Origin: Alligator mississippiensis
Lineage: Eukaryota > Chordata > Crocodylia > Alligatoridae
Reading direction: 5' to 3'
NCBI RefSeq assembly: GCF_030867095.1
Contig: NW_026775411.1
Span: 39,117 to 103,116 of the forward strand
DNA: 64,000 nucleotides
Positions 1 through 11,116 of the stretch are shown piece after piece (within the stretch, counting starts at the first letter, position 1; every line of letters starts with the position of its first letter). The notes beneath the pieces are model-generated. The model ran no database searches. It was not told where the DNA came from and saw only the letters and a list, made by a program, of their open reading frames with translations. A program made the position numbers and the translations under genes.

Positions 1-779
1 CCTTCAGCATGGGTCAAATCCCTGAGGATGAGAAAGATGTCCTTCTCCAGGCTAGCTCTGCAGTCCCCCGCAGCCTGTGAAACAAAAGACCAAAAGCTTG
101 ACATGAATCAGAAAACAAGGAGAGTCCCCACTCTGAAACTCTAATTCAGTTTGGCCGTTTGATAACACAGATGATCGGAGAGCACAAATTACAGAAGTGT
201 CGTTATTTTGATGGCCGGTCTAGAGATGGCACCAATGGTGAACAACCGGCTCTCCTATTGGACAGTATTACCTTGACATCCTCCCTCCCCATCTCCGTAG
301 CTAACTGCACCCCAGAGACAAGCACATCTCTCCTCTCCCAACCAGACCAGCGCTGGGACGCGCTAGCGGGGAGACACACATCCAGGACAGAGGAACCAGC
401 ACGAGTCCACAGTGGCCTCCTTTGAACCGGGTCCAAACCCCACGTCCACCCAGCGCTGGAGCGGGGAGCTCTCTTATCAGAAGTGCATGTCGGTAGAGGA
501 GATAGAAACTAAGGCTTGACCAACGGGAATCAAACTCGTCTTGTGAAGGAAGGGTGTTAATCCCACAAGTCCAGGCATATCCCAGAGGTAGCAATGTATT
601 TTGTCTCCCATTGTCCCACTTCCAGTTTTACATCTAGGTACAATATTTCTTGTCACTTTTAGACGTGCCCTTGCACTGGCTGGAGCCTGATCCAAACCCA
701 GGCAAGTTAATGGGAACAAGCCATCATTATTACTCGAGAGGCAAATATATGTTATTAGTGGGAAATGGTCCCTGGGAGT

Positions 780-1640
780 GATTCAGTGACTTGTGTGCGA
801 CGAGAGCCGGGGTGGAAAGTTCGAGATTGATAAAAGCTTAGCTCCTGCCAGTAAACTGCCTACCTTCCTCCTGAATGTAGAAAACCTTAGAGCTGCTGTA
901 GAGAGGAGGAGAAGACGGCGGGGATACTTCCTAAGTGCTAACAGGAGCCGGCAAAAGAAAAAAAAGCTCCCCGGGAGCCACGGTTGCAGAGCAGCAGCTC
1001 CGTAACACTAGAGCAGCCTCACAAAGGAAAGGACCCAGATGAAAACAAGGGGCGGAGGTCACGAGTCCAGGAACCTGGGAGGACAGGCGATACGGCCGCA
1101 GCAGCAACGAACCAGCAGCCAGCTGGCTGGGAAGCTCGCAGGAGCTATATTGAGCCGGGAGAGACCAGCTGAAGAGGCGTCTCAGGGAACACCAGGCACC
1201 AACCGGGACTGCGGCAAGGAGCTGAAGGGCTTGCCGGGGAAGGCGGCTCAACCCCAACTGCAACAAGTAGGCTTTTTTTTGAGTTTCTATTGTTTAAAGG
1301 ACTTGTTGTGCCGGCGGCTACACAGAATTGCAGACTCTCAAGTCAGAACAACACGTGCACTTTGTCTGATTCAAGGGGAAAGACCCCTTTCATTTCATTT
1401 GGATTCTCCAGGGAGAAAGGAGTTAGAGAGGATACTGCTCAGGAGGGCTACAGCCCAAGTTCCTGGTCGGGTAGTCTTGGTTTTTCTGACTTGGTAAGGG
1501 AGACTGGAAGGAAGACGTACCTGAATTGGACGTGGCCGTCGGGTTACCTGGGGATATTTAATGAGCTCCAGGTCTTGTGCCCAGAGATACGTGAGGTCCT
1601 AGAATAAAGAACAAGAATTGAATAAATACAAGCTAGTTCT
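780..1640 (+). other. Possible solo LTR or other repeat
   Basis: The segment is GC-rich in its first half, carries a weak TATA-like GCTATATTGAG near 1,146, and ends with two AATAAA signals close to 1,604 and 1,622 after an open frame of about 150 codons with no known domain. Promoter-like element followed by poly(A) signals resembles LTR organisation, but I cannot find a TG...CA boundary or target duplication. It could equally be an exon or an unrelated repeat. Confidence 0.2.
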
Positions 1641-4346
1641 GAAAAGAGCGAGACCTGCGAGTTTCAGTTTACATGTAGGACTGAATTCCCAGTGTCACTA
1701 CAAGGGGCTAGAAGGGAAGTTTGGAGACATAGGATTAATTGTCCCTATGTCCTGATGTTTAGTGGTGTCTAGAATTCAGTGCTCCTGACAGAAGACTTCT
1801 TACATCAAGACGTGGCAGACGAGAGTCAGGGTCACCATTTAGATCTCCCTGCATCGACCACTGGACATTCGACCTAATCTAGAGGGCTTCGAGCAGTCAC
1901 ACCTTCTTTCAATAGTTCAACAATCCTCACAGCTGCTCATGCTACATCTTCAGCGTTTGCAATCCCAGGCACTTGCTCTCATAATAATGTCCCACACTTG
2001 ATGCATAGTGTGTACCAGCCACCCACTGGTCACATGAGTTCCACCTACCCAAACTACCAGATCTTCCACTTTCCTCTCTCTTCATGGGCCACCTTCCCAC
2101 TATTAATCAAGAAAACACCTTCAGACCGTCGTATGCGCTCTGTATCAGCTCTACACAACATTGGCTTGTACCTACTCTCCCACTCTGTGCAACAAAACAC
2201 ACGACAGATACAGCACATTACACGGATCTTGTTTCCTTGCTTAACGTGAGGCTGAGACACACTCCCACCTCCATACTATCAGATACCCATCATGGACCTT
2301 GCCTTGTACAAACACCAACCTCAGACACAAGCCAGCCTCAGCTAAAGTGCTCTAAGCACGGGCTGCTCTCCTTATACCACCTTAGTGAGACACAAATATC
2401 ACAGGAACTGGTTTTTCTCTTCAGCAGACTGAAAGGCAGAGAAGGGGAGTGCACACGTTCACTAAAGGACTCAGTAACACAATTCAGAATGGAGCCAGAG
2501 CCCAGACGCTGTATCACCACCTGAGCCAGGTTCTCTATCCCAATCCCCCTGACACCCCAGTCTACCCCTCTGCTCTACCAACAAATGGAGAGGACAGGGG
2601 ACTGGGGGTTCAAGAGCCCAAATCCACCGAACTCTGCAAGCCCCTGCACTAGACTCCTTGTTTCCTTCACCACTACACCCCCATGCCCCCTCCCTGAGTG
2701 ACCTCCTACCACACCACCACACCCCCACCACTGCCCTCCCCGCACTCCCACTCTCGAGCCCATGTCAGTAAGGGAGAGGGTTTTGGGGAGCGGGGAACGG
2801 GAGCGGAGCAGCACTGGCAGCATCCTCCGTTCCTCTGCCCTGTGTGGGGAGGCGGAAAGGGGCAGCAAAGCCACCGATTGCTGCAGCCTCGTGGAGATTT
2901 CCAAGTGCTCCAGCCAGGGGCCACTGCAGGTGCCGTGCAATGTCCTGCGGTGGTTCCCTTTTTGAAACAGCCCCAAGCCAGCTATGCCTGGAGACATTTC
3001 AAATGTCATGTCTGCCTGTACCTTAAGACTGAGATGCACTGTGTCATGCGTGACTTGATCTGAGTGCTCTCCACCTCGTGCATGTGCTTATATTTTAGCT
3101 ATGGAATATCAAACCGATCCAGAAGATGTTCCATACTTCAGGAGCTATTTTCTCTGATAACGGGGAGGAGCATTTTAGCAGCATACAAGTTTTACGCTAT
3201 GTCCACTAAATTGCCCACAGCTTACCCTGTAAGAGCACGTGTCAAAGTGCACACGTTCTTGATCAAGGATTGGTAGTCGGGGTGCCCCAGGGGACCTTTC
3301 AAGGGTGCCACAGAGGATGTCTCCAGATCACAGCTGGTAGTCATCTCTAGCAGCAGTCCTCTGGGCAGCAGGCACCAAAGAGGTGTTACTTTTAACCTGT
3401 GATGTTGGTGTGCAACAAATGGCAATGAGTTGTGATGCAAAGAAGCACCCCATTTTTGTAGCTATGGAAACGAATGACAAAAGTCTCTGTGAATAAAGAC
3501 AGCATCCTTTGCAACTGCCTCCTCAGCAATCATCAAACTCAGCACTTTGCATTCAAAATGGGGCCTCAACCCTCCGCCTCAGGATGTCTCCAAATACAAC
3601 TGGTTTCTGATCAAACAGGACGGTCGTGGGGGACGGCCAAATTCTGACGGCTTCTCAAAGTCTGGAACAACTTCCGATCTGGATGGGTAAAGACAGCCCC
3701 GCCGGTACTAGCTCAATTTGCCGTTTGGTTGTGATGTTGAAAGAGTAATTGGTTTTCTTACCAGTTAGGCTACAAATGGACATGGTTAGTTTGGAAAGGG
3801 TTCTTCAAAAGGGAGGATAACATCTAGGATTTTGAAATGGAGGCGGTCCCGGAGTGGGCAGACAGGGGTACAACTACTCATTTTTGACCCCGGGGCATAG
3901 AAGGGAGGGTGGGTTGTGCGTGGGGGAGACCGAGCGGTGGATGGTCTTACCCGCTCCTGGCCTGCCTGCTGCAGCCGCAGCTGCTGCCTCCACACAGCGT
4001 CCCAGGCCCTTGACTCTGCTGTGGCAAACATCTGCTGCCCTGTCTGGCTGCCTGCTTCGGGCCTCGGCTCCCGCGTGCGGCAGTGCTCGAGGCAGGATGG
4101 CAGAGGGATGCATCTCCATCCTTGTCCCTCCTCCTGAGATGCCCTGTTGAGGAGTTCAAAACCTAGTTAATTGGAAATTATTACTTCTACTGGTGTAAGG
4201 AGCCAAGGTGCTTAGGTGCTAAGCACATCTACACCGTTCAAAATAAAACCAAAATAAATCAGAGAGAAAAAAAGAGAAAATTCAAAATGCAATTGTTCCA
4301 TTTTTTTGCACGCATAAAGCGTGGCCCGATGAGCGTCCCGATGAGC

Positions 4347-4403
4347 GTGCACAAACTGCGGAAAGGGGAAGCATTGCTCCCCCTTTCATGCAGTTTGTGG
4401 CAC
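4347..4403. other. Perfect-armed hairpin, about 57 nt
   Basis: The arms GTGC..CAAACTGC and GCAGTTTG..GCAC are complementary, followed by a second paired block AAAGGGG/CCCCTTT around a short loop of about 11 nt. The fold is compact enough to resemble a small RNA precursor or the core of a MITE. Nothing in the flanks shows expression. Confidence 0.45.
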
Positions 4404-4859
4404 CTCAAAACCATTTCAGGCCCCACAGACCACACGTGGTGCACATGCACTCATTTGCCATGCTGCACGTTTACAGCGTGGTGCCGAAGTTTGACGCTGG
4501 GAGATCCTGGTGACAAAAAAGAAAAGAAGCAAAAGTGGCACGGTCCACGTGACAACAGTGTGTGCTGCCAGAAACACAGCCTGGCTGGGCAGAGCTGTGC
4601 TGAATGCATGTACTACTAAAAGCAAAATGCAAAAACATTGCTATTATTTCAGTGAGTCACTATGAGCTCCTATACGTGTGCAGGGAGCCTGCTTTATCCT
4701 TTATCCTTACTTTAAGTTCACAAGCATGCCATCATGGAGACATGGACCATGAGCACCCTGGCACAGAGCCATACCTCTTCACAAAAAAAGGAAGCATGAA
4801 GGCAAGAAGAAAAGTGTTATGATATTAAGTAGGAAGTTTTAGGAGTCCGTTTGCATCAA

Positions 4860-5215
4860 CTTGTTTAGAAACTGGAAACTGAAATCCAGGAGAGGCTGAC
4901 AGAGCGGGTCCAGCCCCTGCACCAGGCAGGACAAGACACCGGGGCTCAAGCCACAGCGGCAAGGTGACCGTCCCGTCTGCTCCTGAAGATTTCCAGGGGA
5001 GGTGACTGCACCCCGCAGGGTCACAGTCAGGGCGGCCAGGATCTGGAACCAGCTGCCAAGGGGAGCGGTGCTGGCTCCTACCTCGGGGGTCTTTCCAAGG
5101 AGCCTGGATAACAACTAGCTGGGTCAGATGAGCTTCAGCTTACCAGGGCTCATATGAGCCCAGTATTCATTCCTGCCCAGGGCAGGGGGTCAGACTCGAT
5201 GATCTGCTCTATGAA
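4860..5215 (+). mobile_element. Old CR1 LINE 3' remnant
   Basis: The sequence carries the diverged C-terminal reverse-transcriptase region and 3' UTR of a CR1 element. The phrases ATCTGGAACCAGCTGCC and GGGGGTCAGACTCGATGATC correspond to the conserved CR1 tail (compare 24,180-24,361 and 31,790-31,960). No frame is intact. It is older than the other CR1 copies in the window. Confidence 0.65.
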
Positions 5216-6640
5216 CCACCACTGCGGGGAGTTGATTCCAGTCTGGACACCCAATTAAATGCATAGAAATACATTTTTAAAATAGATTAAAGCAGGAAAC
5301 TTGTAAGAGAAACAGTGCATCGATGGGACTACTAAGGCATTAAAGGACAAGAAGACCCCAAGGAAGATCCTTCAAGGCTATCATCCAACACAAAACACTT
5401 TAATAATCAGGTTTTGGTTATGTAAATCCCCCAGAGTCAATGGACGGCAACCAATGAGACTGGAAGCAGAATTTCGGGGTAGGTTCAATTACCAAAAAAG
5501 CCAACAGAAAACCTGGTATCGCTGGGTTGAGCGCTTGGCCCTTTTCCTCAGCGCTCAACCAGGGCAAAGTTAGCAGCAATAGCATCTTCTCCTTCCCTAG
5601 AGTAAAGAGGGGAATGGAAGTGAAGTAAGGCTTCGTTGCGTGTCTGCGGGCCTCGGGGCTCGGTCTTTCTGCACGAGCTCTCTCCGAATCCTGCGTGGAG
5701 TATATTGCCTTTTCTGGCCCTGCTCCAGCGCTCACTGCACCGCTATGCGCAGAGACCTGGCTGGGCCGTCTCCTTTCCAGCGCAGCTCCCTGCCCTTCCC
5801 CTCCCCTCCCCTCAGCACTGCATTCTTCAATTCACACCTGAATCTCTCAAATTAGGCAAGGCAAAAAGAGTATGTGACAGTGAGAATTGGCATCTCTATT
5901 TGATTTACCTTCCTCTCTTTCCAAAGGATCCCATATTTTTCTCCCGGGATAAAAGACTGTCCAGTCTTCTGTAGCTGTATGAAAGAAATATTGAAGAGCA
6001 AGTTGAAACCACAACCAGTCATTCCCAGTTACTTGATGTCTGGAGCGAGGGACAGCATCATGGCCGGGGGGCAGGGTACTGCAGTTTGGGGTGAGGGGCA
6101 CTGGCAGGCTGGGGTCAGTGGGTTGGGGGTGAGGGGCAGCAGCAGGGCTGGCGGGGGCTGTGGCTCGGCACTGAGGGGCAACAGCATGGGCAGGGACAGG
6201 GCACTGGCATGTCTCTGCCCCCCACTGTCATATCCCCCGTCCCCCCTCCGCCATGTGACAGGTGTCCTGCATTTTGGACCTGGAAATATGGAAACCCTAA
6301 AGCAACCATCCGCATCCTCACTGCCTGCTCCGCTGCACCCCTCACCTTGCCTGCCCAGCCAAATAGCATCGCTCCAAGCACTCCCCCGCCTCGCCATGTC
6401 AGGCCAGCACACCTCGTCTTCAGCCCTTGGCTTGTACTGAAGCAGACTGAAGTCATGTTTAGGAAAGAAACGAAAGCATAAAAGTGACAATTCCCCCAGC
6501 CACAAGTCACCCACCCCTACGACCCCCCAAGTGTGGGTGCAAACACCCCCTCATTTGCCCACACTTACCCTTGCGGTCAGGGTGACACCAAGGACACAGG
6601 TGTGACCTGACTCCAAGCAGTGTTGGCTCGGGAGCAGTCA
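5216..6640. other. Intergenic, with a G-rich tract
   Basis: No gene is recognised. Between about 6,060 and 6,230 the plus strand is very G-rich with repeated GGGG runs spaced by short A/C/T segments, which could form G-quadruplexes. The stretch ends abruptly where the ERV-1 LTR sequence begins. Confidence 0.5.
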
Positions 6641-7283
6641 GAGGTGACTATACTTGTAGAACAACGAAGGAAAAATTGCAAGTATAGCCCGGGTCAGACT
6701 GATCACCTGAACTACCCTCTCCGTGAACACGAATCTCTTAGTTCACACTGAAGCCGCAGAGCACCTGAAAAGGACTGAAGGAAGGGGACTTAGTCCTATC
6801 ACTGCTGAAGCCAGCCTATTGAATTGTATTGCTGAGCCCATTTCATTGAACCGTACTACTGAGGCCAACCCATTAAATCGTACTACTGAGGAATGAAACC
6901 ATAGTTTGGTATTTGGCTTCTCGGAATTCTAGGATTGTAAGTATATTATGAAAAATAATAGTATTGATTCAAATTTAACTTTTAGTTGCAATTGTAGTTG
7001 TTTTTGTAACACTAATTCTTATAGTACTGTTTAGGAAGGAAGTGCATTCGGAGCATTGTTTCTGATATATGTAATTATTCTGTTTTTAATGTTTGTGGTG
7101 TTTCTTAAAGCTAAGCAGTGTTATATACGTAGCAAAGAGTTTTAAAATAAAATTGTGTTGTATAAATTAAGTGTGTAATCATTGTGAAATCGTGCAATCA
7201 GTTAACTACTCCCCCAGCCAGTGCATCAAAACGAATCAGTAAATTGTGAGGGATTTTCTCTATTCCATAACCCACTAGAGACA
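6641..7283 (+). repeat. ERV-1 5' LTR, lacking most of U3
   Basis: This matches 14,419-15,061 of the 3' LTR almost base for base. The upstream 416 bases of the 3' LTR (14,003-14,418) are absent here. The copy ends GAGACA at the PBS. It contains a strong splice-donor motif GTAAGT at 6,937 and a counterpart of the small LTR frame at 14,726-14,923, which here is interrupted by a TAG near 7,033. The left edge lies about 30 bases downstream of the position matching the A/T-rich AATAAAAA box of the 3' LTR, so it may coincide with the transcription start. Confidence 0.85.
6893..6942 (+). promoter_or_regulatory. LTR splice donor with upstream hydrophobic leader frame
   Basis: GTAAGTAT at 6,937 is a strong splice donor; the 3' LTR has the same at 14,715. 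Just upstream, an ATG at 6,893 opens a short frame rich in Leu, Ile, Gly, Phe and Trp whose phase at the donor fits the env frame at the acceptor (exon start 11,922). The LTR exon may therefore supply the Env signal peptide. The frame carries a TAG at 6,902-6,904, and the 3' LTR has the same TAG, so the defect predates insertion or translation starts elsewhere. Splicing is inferred, not observed. Confidence 0.5.
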
Positions 7284-8911
7284 TGGCGTCACAAACAGGA
7301 TGCGCTGGTTGCCCATTTCAAAATGGGATGAATGTGTTGCAGCATTGCACGTTCCACAATGATAACGAGGGAACTTGGAAGGTAAATATAAGGGATCTTA
7401 ATAATGAGGATGAAACAATCACGTATAGTTTTATGTTTACACAAGAAAGTTTAAGATGCTGTTTGGGAGGAATTCAGAAATCATATGGTCCACTAGATTG
7501 GAGTTTAGAAAATAAAGAAGTAAAGCCAGAAGTAAAGGTGTGTAGGAAGAAAGAAAGTAGAAAAGAAGAGGGAGGTTTTCGAGAGATAATGCGAAAGGTG
7601 TTAGGGAAAGGAGTTTACGATCAGTTAAAATTGCCACAAGCAAGGGAGGTAATGTGTTTAAAAGCAGGAGAGATACTAAGAGAGTTAGAAGTAAGTTGCA
7701 AACAAGCAGCAGGAGGTCCTTTGAAAAAACCTAATTACCCGTCCCTCTTAGGAGAGGCAGCTCGGGGAATCATTCACTTATTGCATGAGGTAGAAAATTT
7801 AGCAGCTGAGAATAATGTTTTAAAATTGGTTATGAACCAGAGCAAAGTGAATGAAACAGAGGAGCATGGAGAGAAACCAAGTAAAATATCTGTGCAACCT
7901 ACTGCACCCTCTCCAATTACTCCATCCACTCCACCCCCATATGCAGAAGTTACAGTAGAATTGGAAGAATTAAAAGCTGACTATGAGGTAGGAGAAGTAG
8001 CTAAAGGTAGAGCAGAGCCAATACTGGAGGCATGTCCTATAGTAACTACTAGTTGGAAACAACAAGGCACAAATCCTGCGATTAGGCAGAATATCTATAG
8101 AGAAAGGAACAGGGAGGAAATAGAGGATTTGGCTAGGACAACAGCACGACGTACTAATGAAAATTGCTGTGTGTGGGTAGGAAGGATTATAGAGGAAGAA
8201 AACGGAATAGGGACCCTATTAAGGTCAGAGGAGGCCCTTCCACTAATAAGAAATTTGGGATGGAGTAAGGGGGCAATTCTCACAAATACCATGAATATAA
8301 TCCCGGGAGGCATGTATCCCATAACTTTAGCTGGATTAATTGCCACTGGGGTGAAAAATCATTTGGGAGCTCTAAGCTTTCCCCAAAATTTAGAAGGGGG
8401 CATGAATAGCATCAGGTACATAATATGGGGAATTAGTTTTGCCCATTGGACAGCACCCCCAAACACCCTATCGGCAGTACAACAGAGATTAAGGGATGAT
8501 TGTTTGTTTATCAGCACTCCTGAACAAGTAATTTGCAACAGGATGTCGTTAGAGGTAGCAGCAAATGTTCTGAAAACTCCAGGAGTAAAAGCCTGGCTAC
8601 TGCCGCTGGTGGGGCAGACACCCTGGGAAGTAGCTGATCAAATAGGAACCATAGTGCAGGAGGAAGAAATGAAGAAAAAGCCCAAAGTATATGTAACAGG
8701 AAAGGGTCCAAACAAACCTACCCCAACCAAAGAGGATAAGGCTATGTTTGGATTCTTGCTCAGTAAAGGGTTTGAAAGGGAAGAATTAAGAAAGAATACG
8801 CTGAAGGAAAACAAGCAGTTAGCCATAAGCCATGGATGGAAACCTTGGAAAGATTGGACTGCTGAGAAACAAAGCAACCCAAAAAACGGGTCACGGGGGG
8901 AGAGCCAGTAA
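7283..8911 (+). CDS. ERV-1 Gag polyprotein
   Basis: A 542-codon frame, intact, encoding the structural polyprotein of the virus particle. The N-terminus (MASQTGCAGC) is encoded by the PBS. Residues about 200-225 are Pro/Thr/Ser-rich (PSPITPSTPPPYAEV); PPPY resembles a late-domain motif that recruits the budding machinery. Residues about 270-460 align with the minus-strand ERV-2 Gag (for example RNREEIEDL with RNRAEMQEL), which marks the capsid-like part. The C-terminus is basic and lacks a CCHC zinc knuckle, unlike most orthoretroviral Gags. The start is fixed by the LTR/PBS junction and by the same arrangement in ERV-2. An annotator without the ERV context would call it hypothetical. Confidence 0.85.
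   Translation: MASQTGCAGCPFQNGMNVLQHCTFHNDNEGTWKVNIRDLNNEDETITYSFMFTQESLRCCLGGIQKSYGPLDWSLENKEVKPEVKVCRKKESRKEEGGFREIMRKVLGKGVYDQLKLPQAREVMCLKAGEILRELEVSCKQAAGGPLKKPNYPSLLGEAARGIIHLLHEVENLAAENNVLKLVMNQSKVNETEEHGEKPSKISVQPTAPSPITPSTPPPYAEVTVELEELKADYEVGEVAKGRAEPILEACPIVTTSWKQQGTNPAIRQNIYRERNREEIEDLARTTARRTNENCCVWVGRIIEEENGIGTLLRSEEALPLIRNLGWSKGAILTNTMNIIPGGMYPITLAGLIATGVKNHLGALSFPQNLEGGMNSIRYIIWGISFAHWTAPPNTLSAVQQRLRDDCLFISTPEQVICNRMSLEVAANVLKTPGVKAWLLPLVGQTPWEVADQIGTIVQEEEMKKKPKVYVTGKGPNKPTPTKEDKAMFGFLLSKGFEREELRKNTLKENKQLAISHGWKPWKDWTAEKQSNPKNGSRGESQ
7284..7301 (+). other. Primer-binding site, tRNA-Ser type
   Basis: The 18 bases after the LTR terminal CA begin TGGCGTCAC and end CAGGAT. From memory this is complementary to the 3' end of a vertebrate tRNA-Ser, with about one mismatch. 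The ATG of gag is formed by the last A of the LTR and the first TG of the PBS, so the PBS is translated as the first Gag codons. Confidence 0.7.
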
Positions 8912-8929
8912 AATTCTGTCCCTCCCCCG
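8881..8929 (+). promoter_or_regulatory. -1 ribosomal frameshift signal, gag to pro-pol
   Basis: The heptamer A AAA AAC (8,881-8,887) sits in the gag frame as ccA|AAA|AAC, the canonical slippery form. After a 6-base spacer, CGGGGGGAG (8,894-8,902) can pair with CTCCCCCG (8,922-8,929); the gag stop lies in the loop. A -1 shift here leads into an open frame running to the protease. ERV-2 has the same heptamer at the same place (43,265-43,271). Confidence 0.8.
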
Positions 8930-10377
8930 AGACAGCTGAAATGATGCCAGAACAACAAGAATTGAATGGAGAGTCTCGCCCTTATGTAACCTTAGAATGC
9001 GTGAATCCCAAAGATTTAAGATTAGAGAGAGCAACTTTCCTAATGGATACAGGGGCACAAGTTAGTATGATCAGGAAGGCAGACTCACATTTACTTATTC
9101 CAAAAAATAAAGAAATTACCATTGTGGGAGTGAATGGGAAATATACTAAACATCAAGTTGAAACTATAATCCTAACAGGGGGAAAAGAAATAGAAGTATT
9201 AATTGGCTCAAAGAATATATTAGGCATGAATAGCATAAGGCATGATCCTTATCTAAAAGAATCATTAAAGGAGATGTTGCCAATTGAGGTCTCAGAGGAG
9301 GAACTCCACAAGCCTAAGTTAAAGAGTAAAATTTCACCCATGCCAAAAAAGGTGCGTGATTACCAAATTAAGGACTCATTATCAGGCCCAACTCAAGTAT
9401 TAATAAAAGAGCTAATAGATGAAGGAGCCATAGAATTAACCACCCCAGGCAAATATGTTAGTCCTGCATGGACTATAGACAAGGGCCATGGGAAAGTCAG
9501 ATTAGTAGTAGATTATCGAGAAGTCAATTTAAGAATAGAGGATGTGAGTATTATGCAAAATCACACTGCACAAGAAATATTGTATTCCATTAGAAATTTA
9601 AAAGAACACCCATGGGGAGCAAGTATTGATTTGAAGAATATGTTTTTCTCAATCCCCATAAATGACAAAGAAGGTTTGTTAAACATGAACCTTAATGGAA
9701 ACACATGCCGATGGAAGGTATGTCCACAGGGGTATAAAAATTCACCAGCTATAGCTGATAGTTGTATAGGCAAAACCCTTATCAAATTTCAGGCAAACAC
9801 AAATTATATAGCTGAAGGAATAAAGATCTGGCAATATGTAGATGATATACTAATAACTGGACCCACTGAGAAACAGGTTAATGAAACTCTAAAGCTGTTA
9901 ATTAAACATTTAACTCAGGAAGGTTGGAAGGTAAATTCAGATAAAACAAAATGTGCAGCTACAAGTTTCACCTTCTTGGGGAGAAAAATGAATGAAAAGG
10001 AAATAACCCCAGAAGATAAATGGGTAACAGCTTTCAAGAAAGCAATAGAAAAACCTCCAAAGACTGTAACTGAAATGCAAGCAGTATTAGGAATTATTAA
10101 TTGGTTAAGAGACTGGATTGAAAATGCCACAGTACAAACCAAGCTAATCAGGGCAGCAATTAAAAGTAAGCACTGGTCAGCAGCAGCTCAAGGCCAAGTA
10201 GAAAGAATAGGAGCAGATTTAAGTTCAAAACAATTAACTTTACATCGAATACATAATCAGTTACCAGTGGAATTATACATCAGGACAGGTATAGATTGGC
10301 TAAGTGGAAAGGCAGTCCAAGGAAGTAACGTGATAGACTTATGGAGTCTCACACTTAAAGGATCTGAAGCTAGGTAA
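8881..10377 (+). pseudogene. ERV-1 protease and reverse transcriptase (pro-pol, first part)
   Basis: The -1 frame from the slippery site is open to 10,377. The aspartic protease comes first, with the active-site motif MDTGAQVS near 9,045 and a conserved ILG motif near 9,218. Reverse transcriptase follows: a VRLVVDYREVN block near 9,500, a WGASIDLKNMFFSIP block near 9,620, a VCPQGYKNSP block near 9,720, and the catalytic YVDD near 9,835. No stop separates protease from polymerase. The frame ends in TAA at 10,375-10,377, but the reading frame of the next domain is already open in another phase, so a single-base indel around 10,340-10,360 has broken the polyprotein. Protease and RT themselves look intact. 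Confidence 0.88.
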
Positions 10378-11116
10378 AGTATTACTTGGGTTACACCACT
10401 GCTATAAAAGGTACAGCCGAGAGTTAACAGAGAATGCAACGATCCACCATCCTGCAGGGGCAGAGCTTGGAAATCTTAATGCTCCGCCTGTTGATTTTGA
10501 AGGAAATCAGAACACTTGGGTAAAGTTAGCCTCTAGCCTGATGCAAAACTGGGGAAAGAATTGGAAAGGGCGAAGAATCCCAAATGACAGCCAACAAATA
10601 ATGCCACAATGGACACATGATGGAGGCATGTTTATGGAAGGATGGGGATTCAGTGATGGTTCAACCAAAAATGGGGATAAATTTGGTTGGAAGTGTACCA
10701 AGTGTCAGGTAACTCACCTAACCAATAACATTAATAATTGCAATGCCCAATTATTAGAATTGAAGGGGATGCAAGCATTAATACAACATTGTATGTTGAA
10801 TCATGGTTCAGACATCTGGGAGTTGGTAACAGATAGTAAGTACATTTGGCAAGTGCTAACAAAGGGAACTAAGCCAGCAGTACATTTAGAAATTTGGGAA
10901 AATATCTTGAAGGTGTTAACTACACATAGAATCCCAACATTTGTTACCCACACCAAAAGTCATACAAGAAATACTAACCAACATCATGCAGCTTTGGATA
11001 AAGAAGTACAACATTTTAGCATAGAAAAGAACCAAGAAGCTGAATTAGAACCATACCTTACATGGTTACATGAATACAGTGGGCATTGGAACAAGTACGG
11101 GAAAACCGAATTTTAG
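10352..11116 (+). pseudogene. ERV-1 RNase H domain (pol, second part)
   Basis: This continues pol in a shifted frame. Acidic residues typical of RNase H are visible: Asp in FSDGSTKNG near 10,652, Glu in LLELKGMQ near 10,758, and Asp in VTDSKYIW near 10,831, with a following THTKSHT segment. The function would be removal of RNA from RNA/DNA hybrids during reverse transcription. The end of the frame (LHEYSGHWNKY) already holds the His-His half of the integrase zinc-binding motif, so a second frameshift falls near 11,100 between the His and Cys pairs. Confidence 0.8.

Larger units (their letters stand above)
1..4860. other. Gene-poor stretch
   Basis: I see no convincing gene here. Short open frames on both strands overlap each other, have no recognisable domains, and look like chance frames in moderately GC-rich DNA. 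Two sub-features are listed separately: an LTR-like segment around 780-1,640 and a compact hairpin at 4,347-4,403. Confidence 0.5.
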
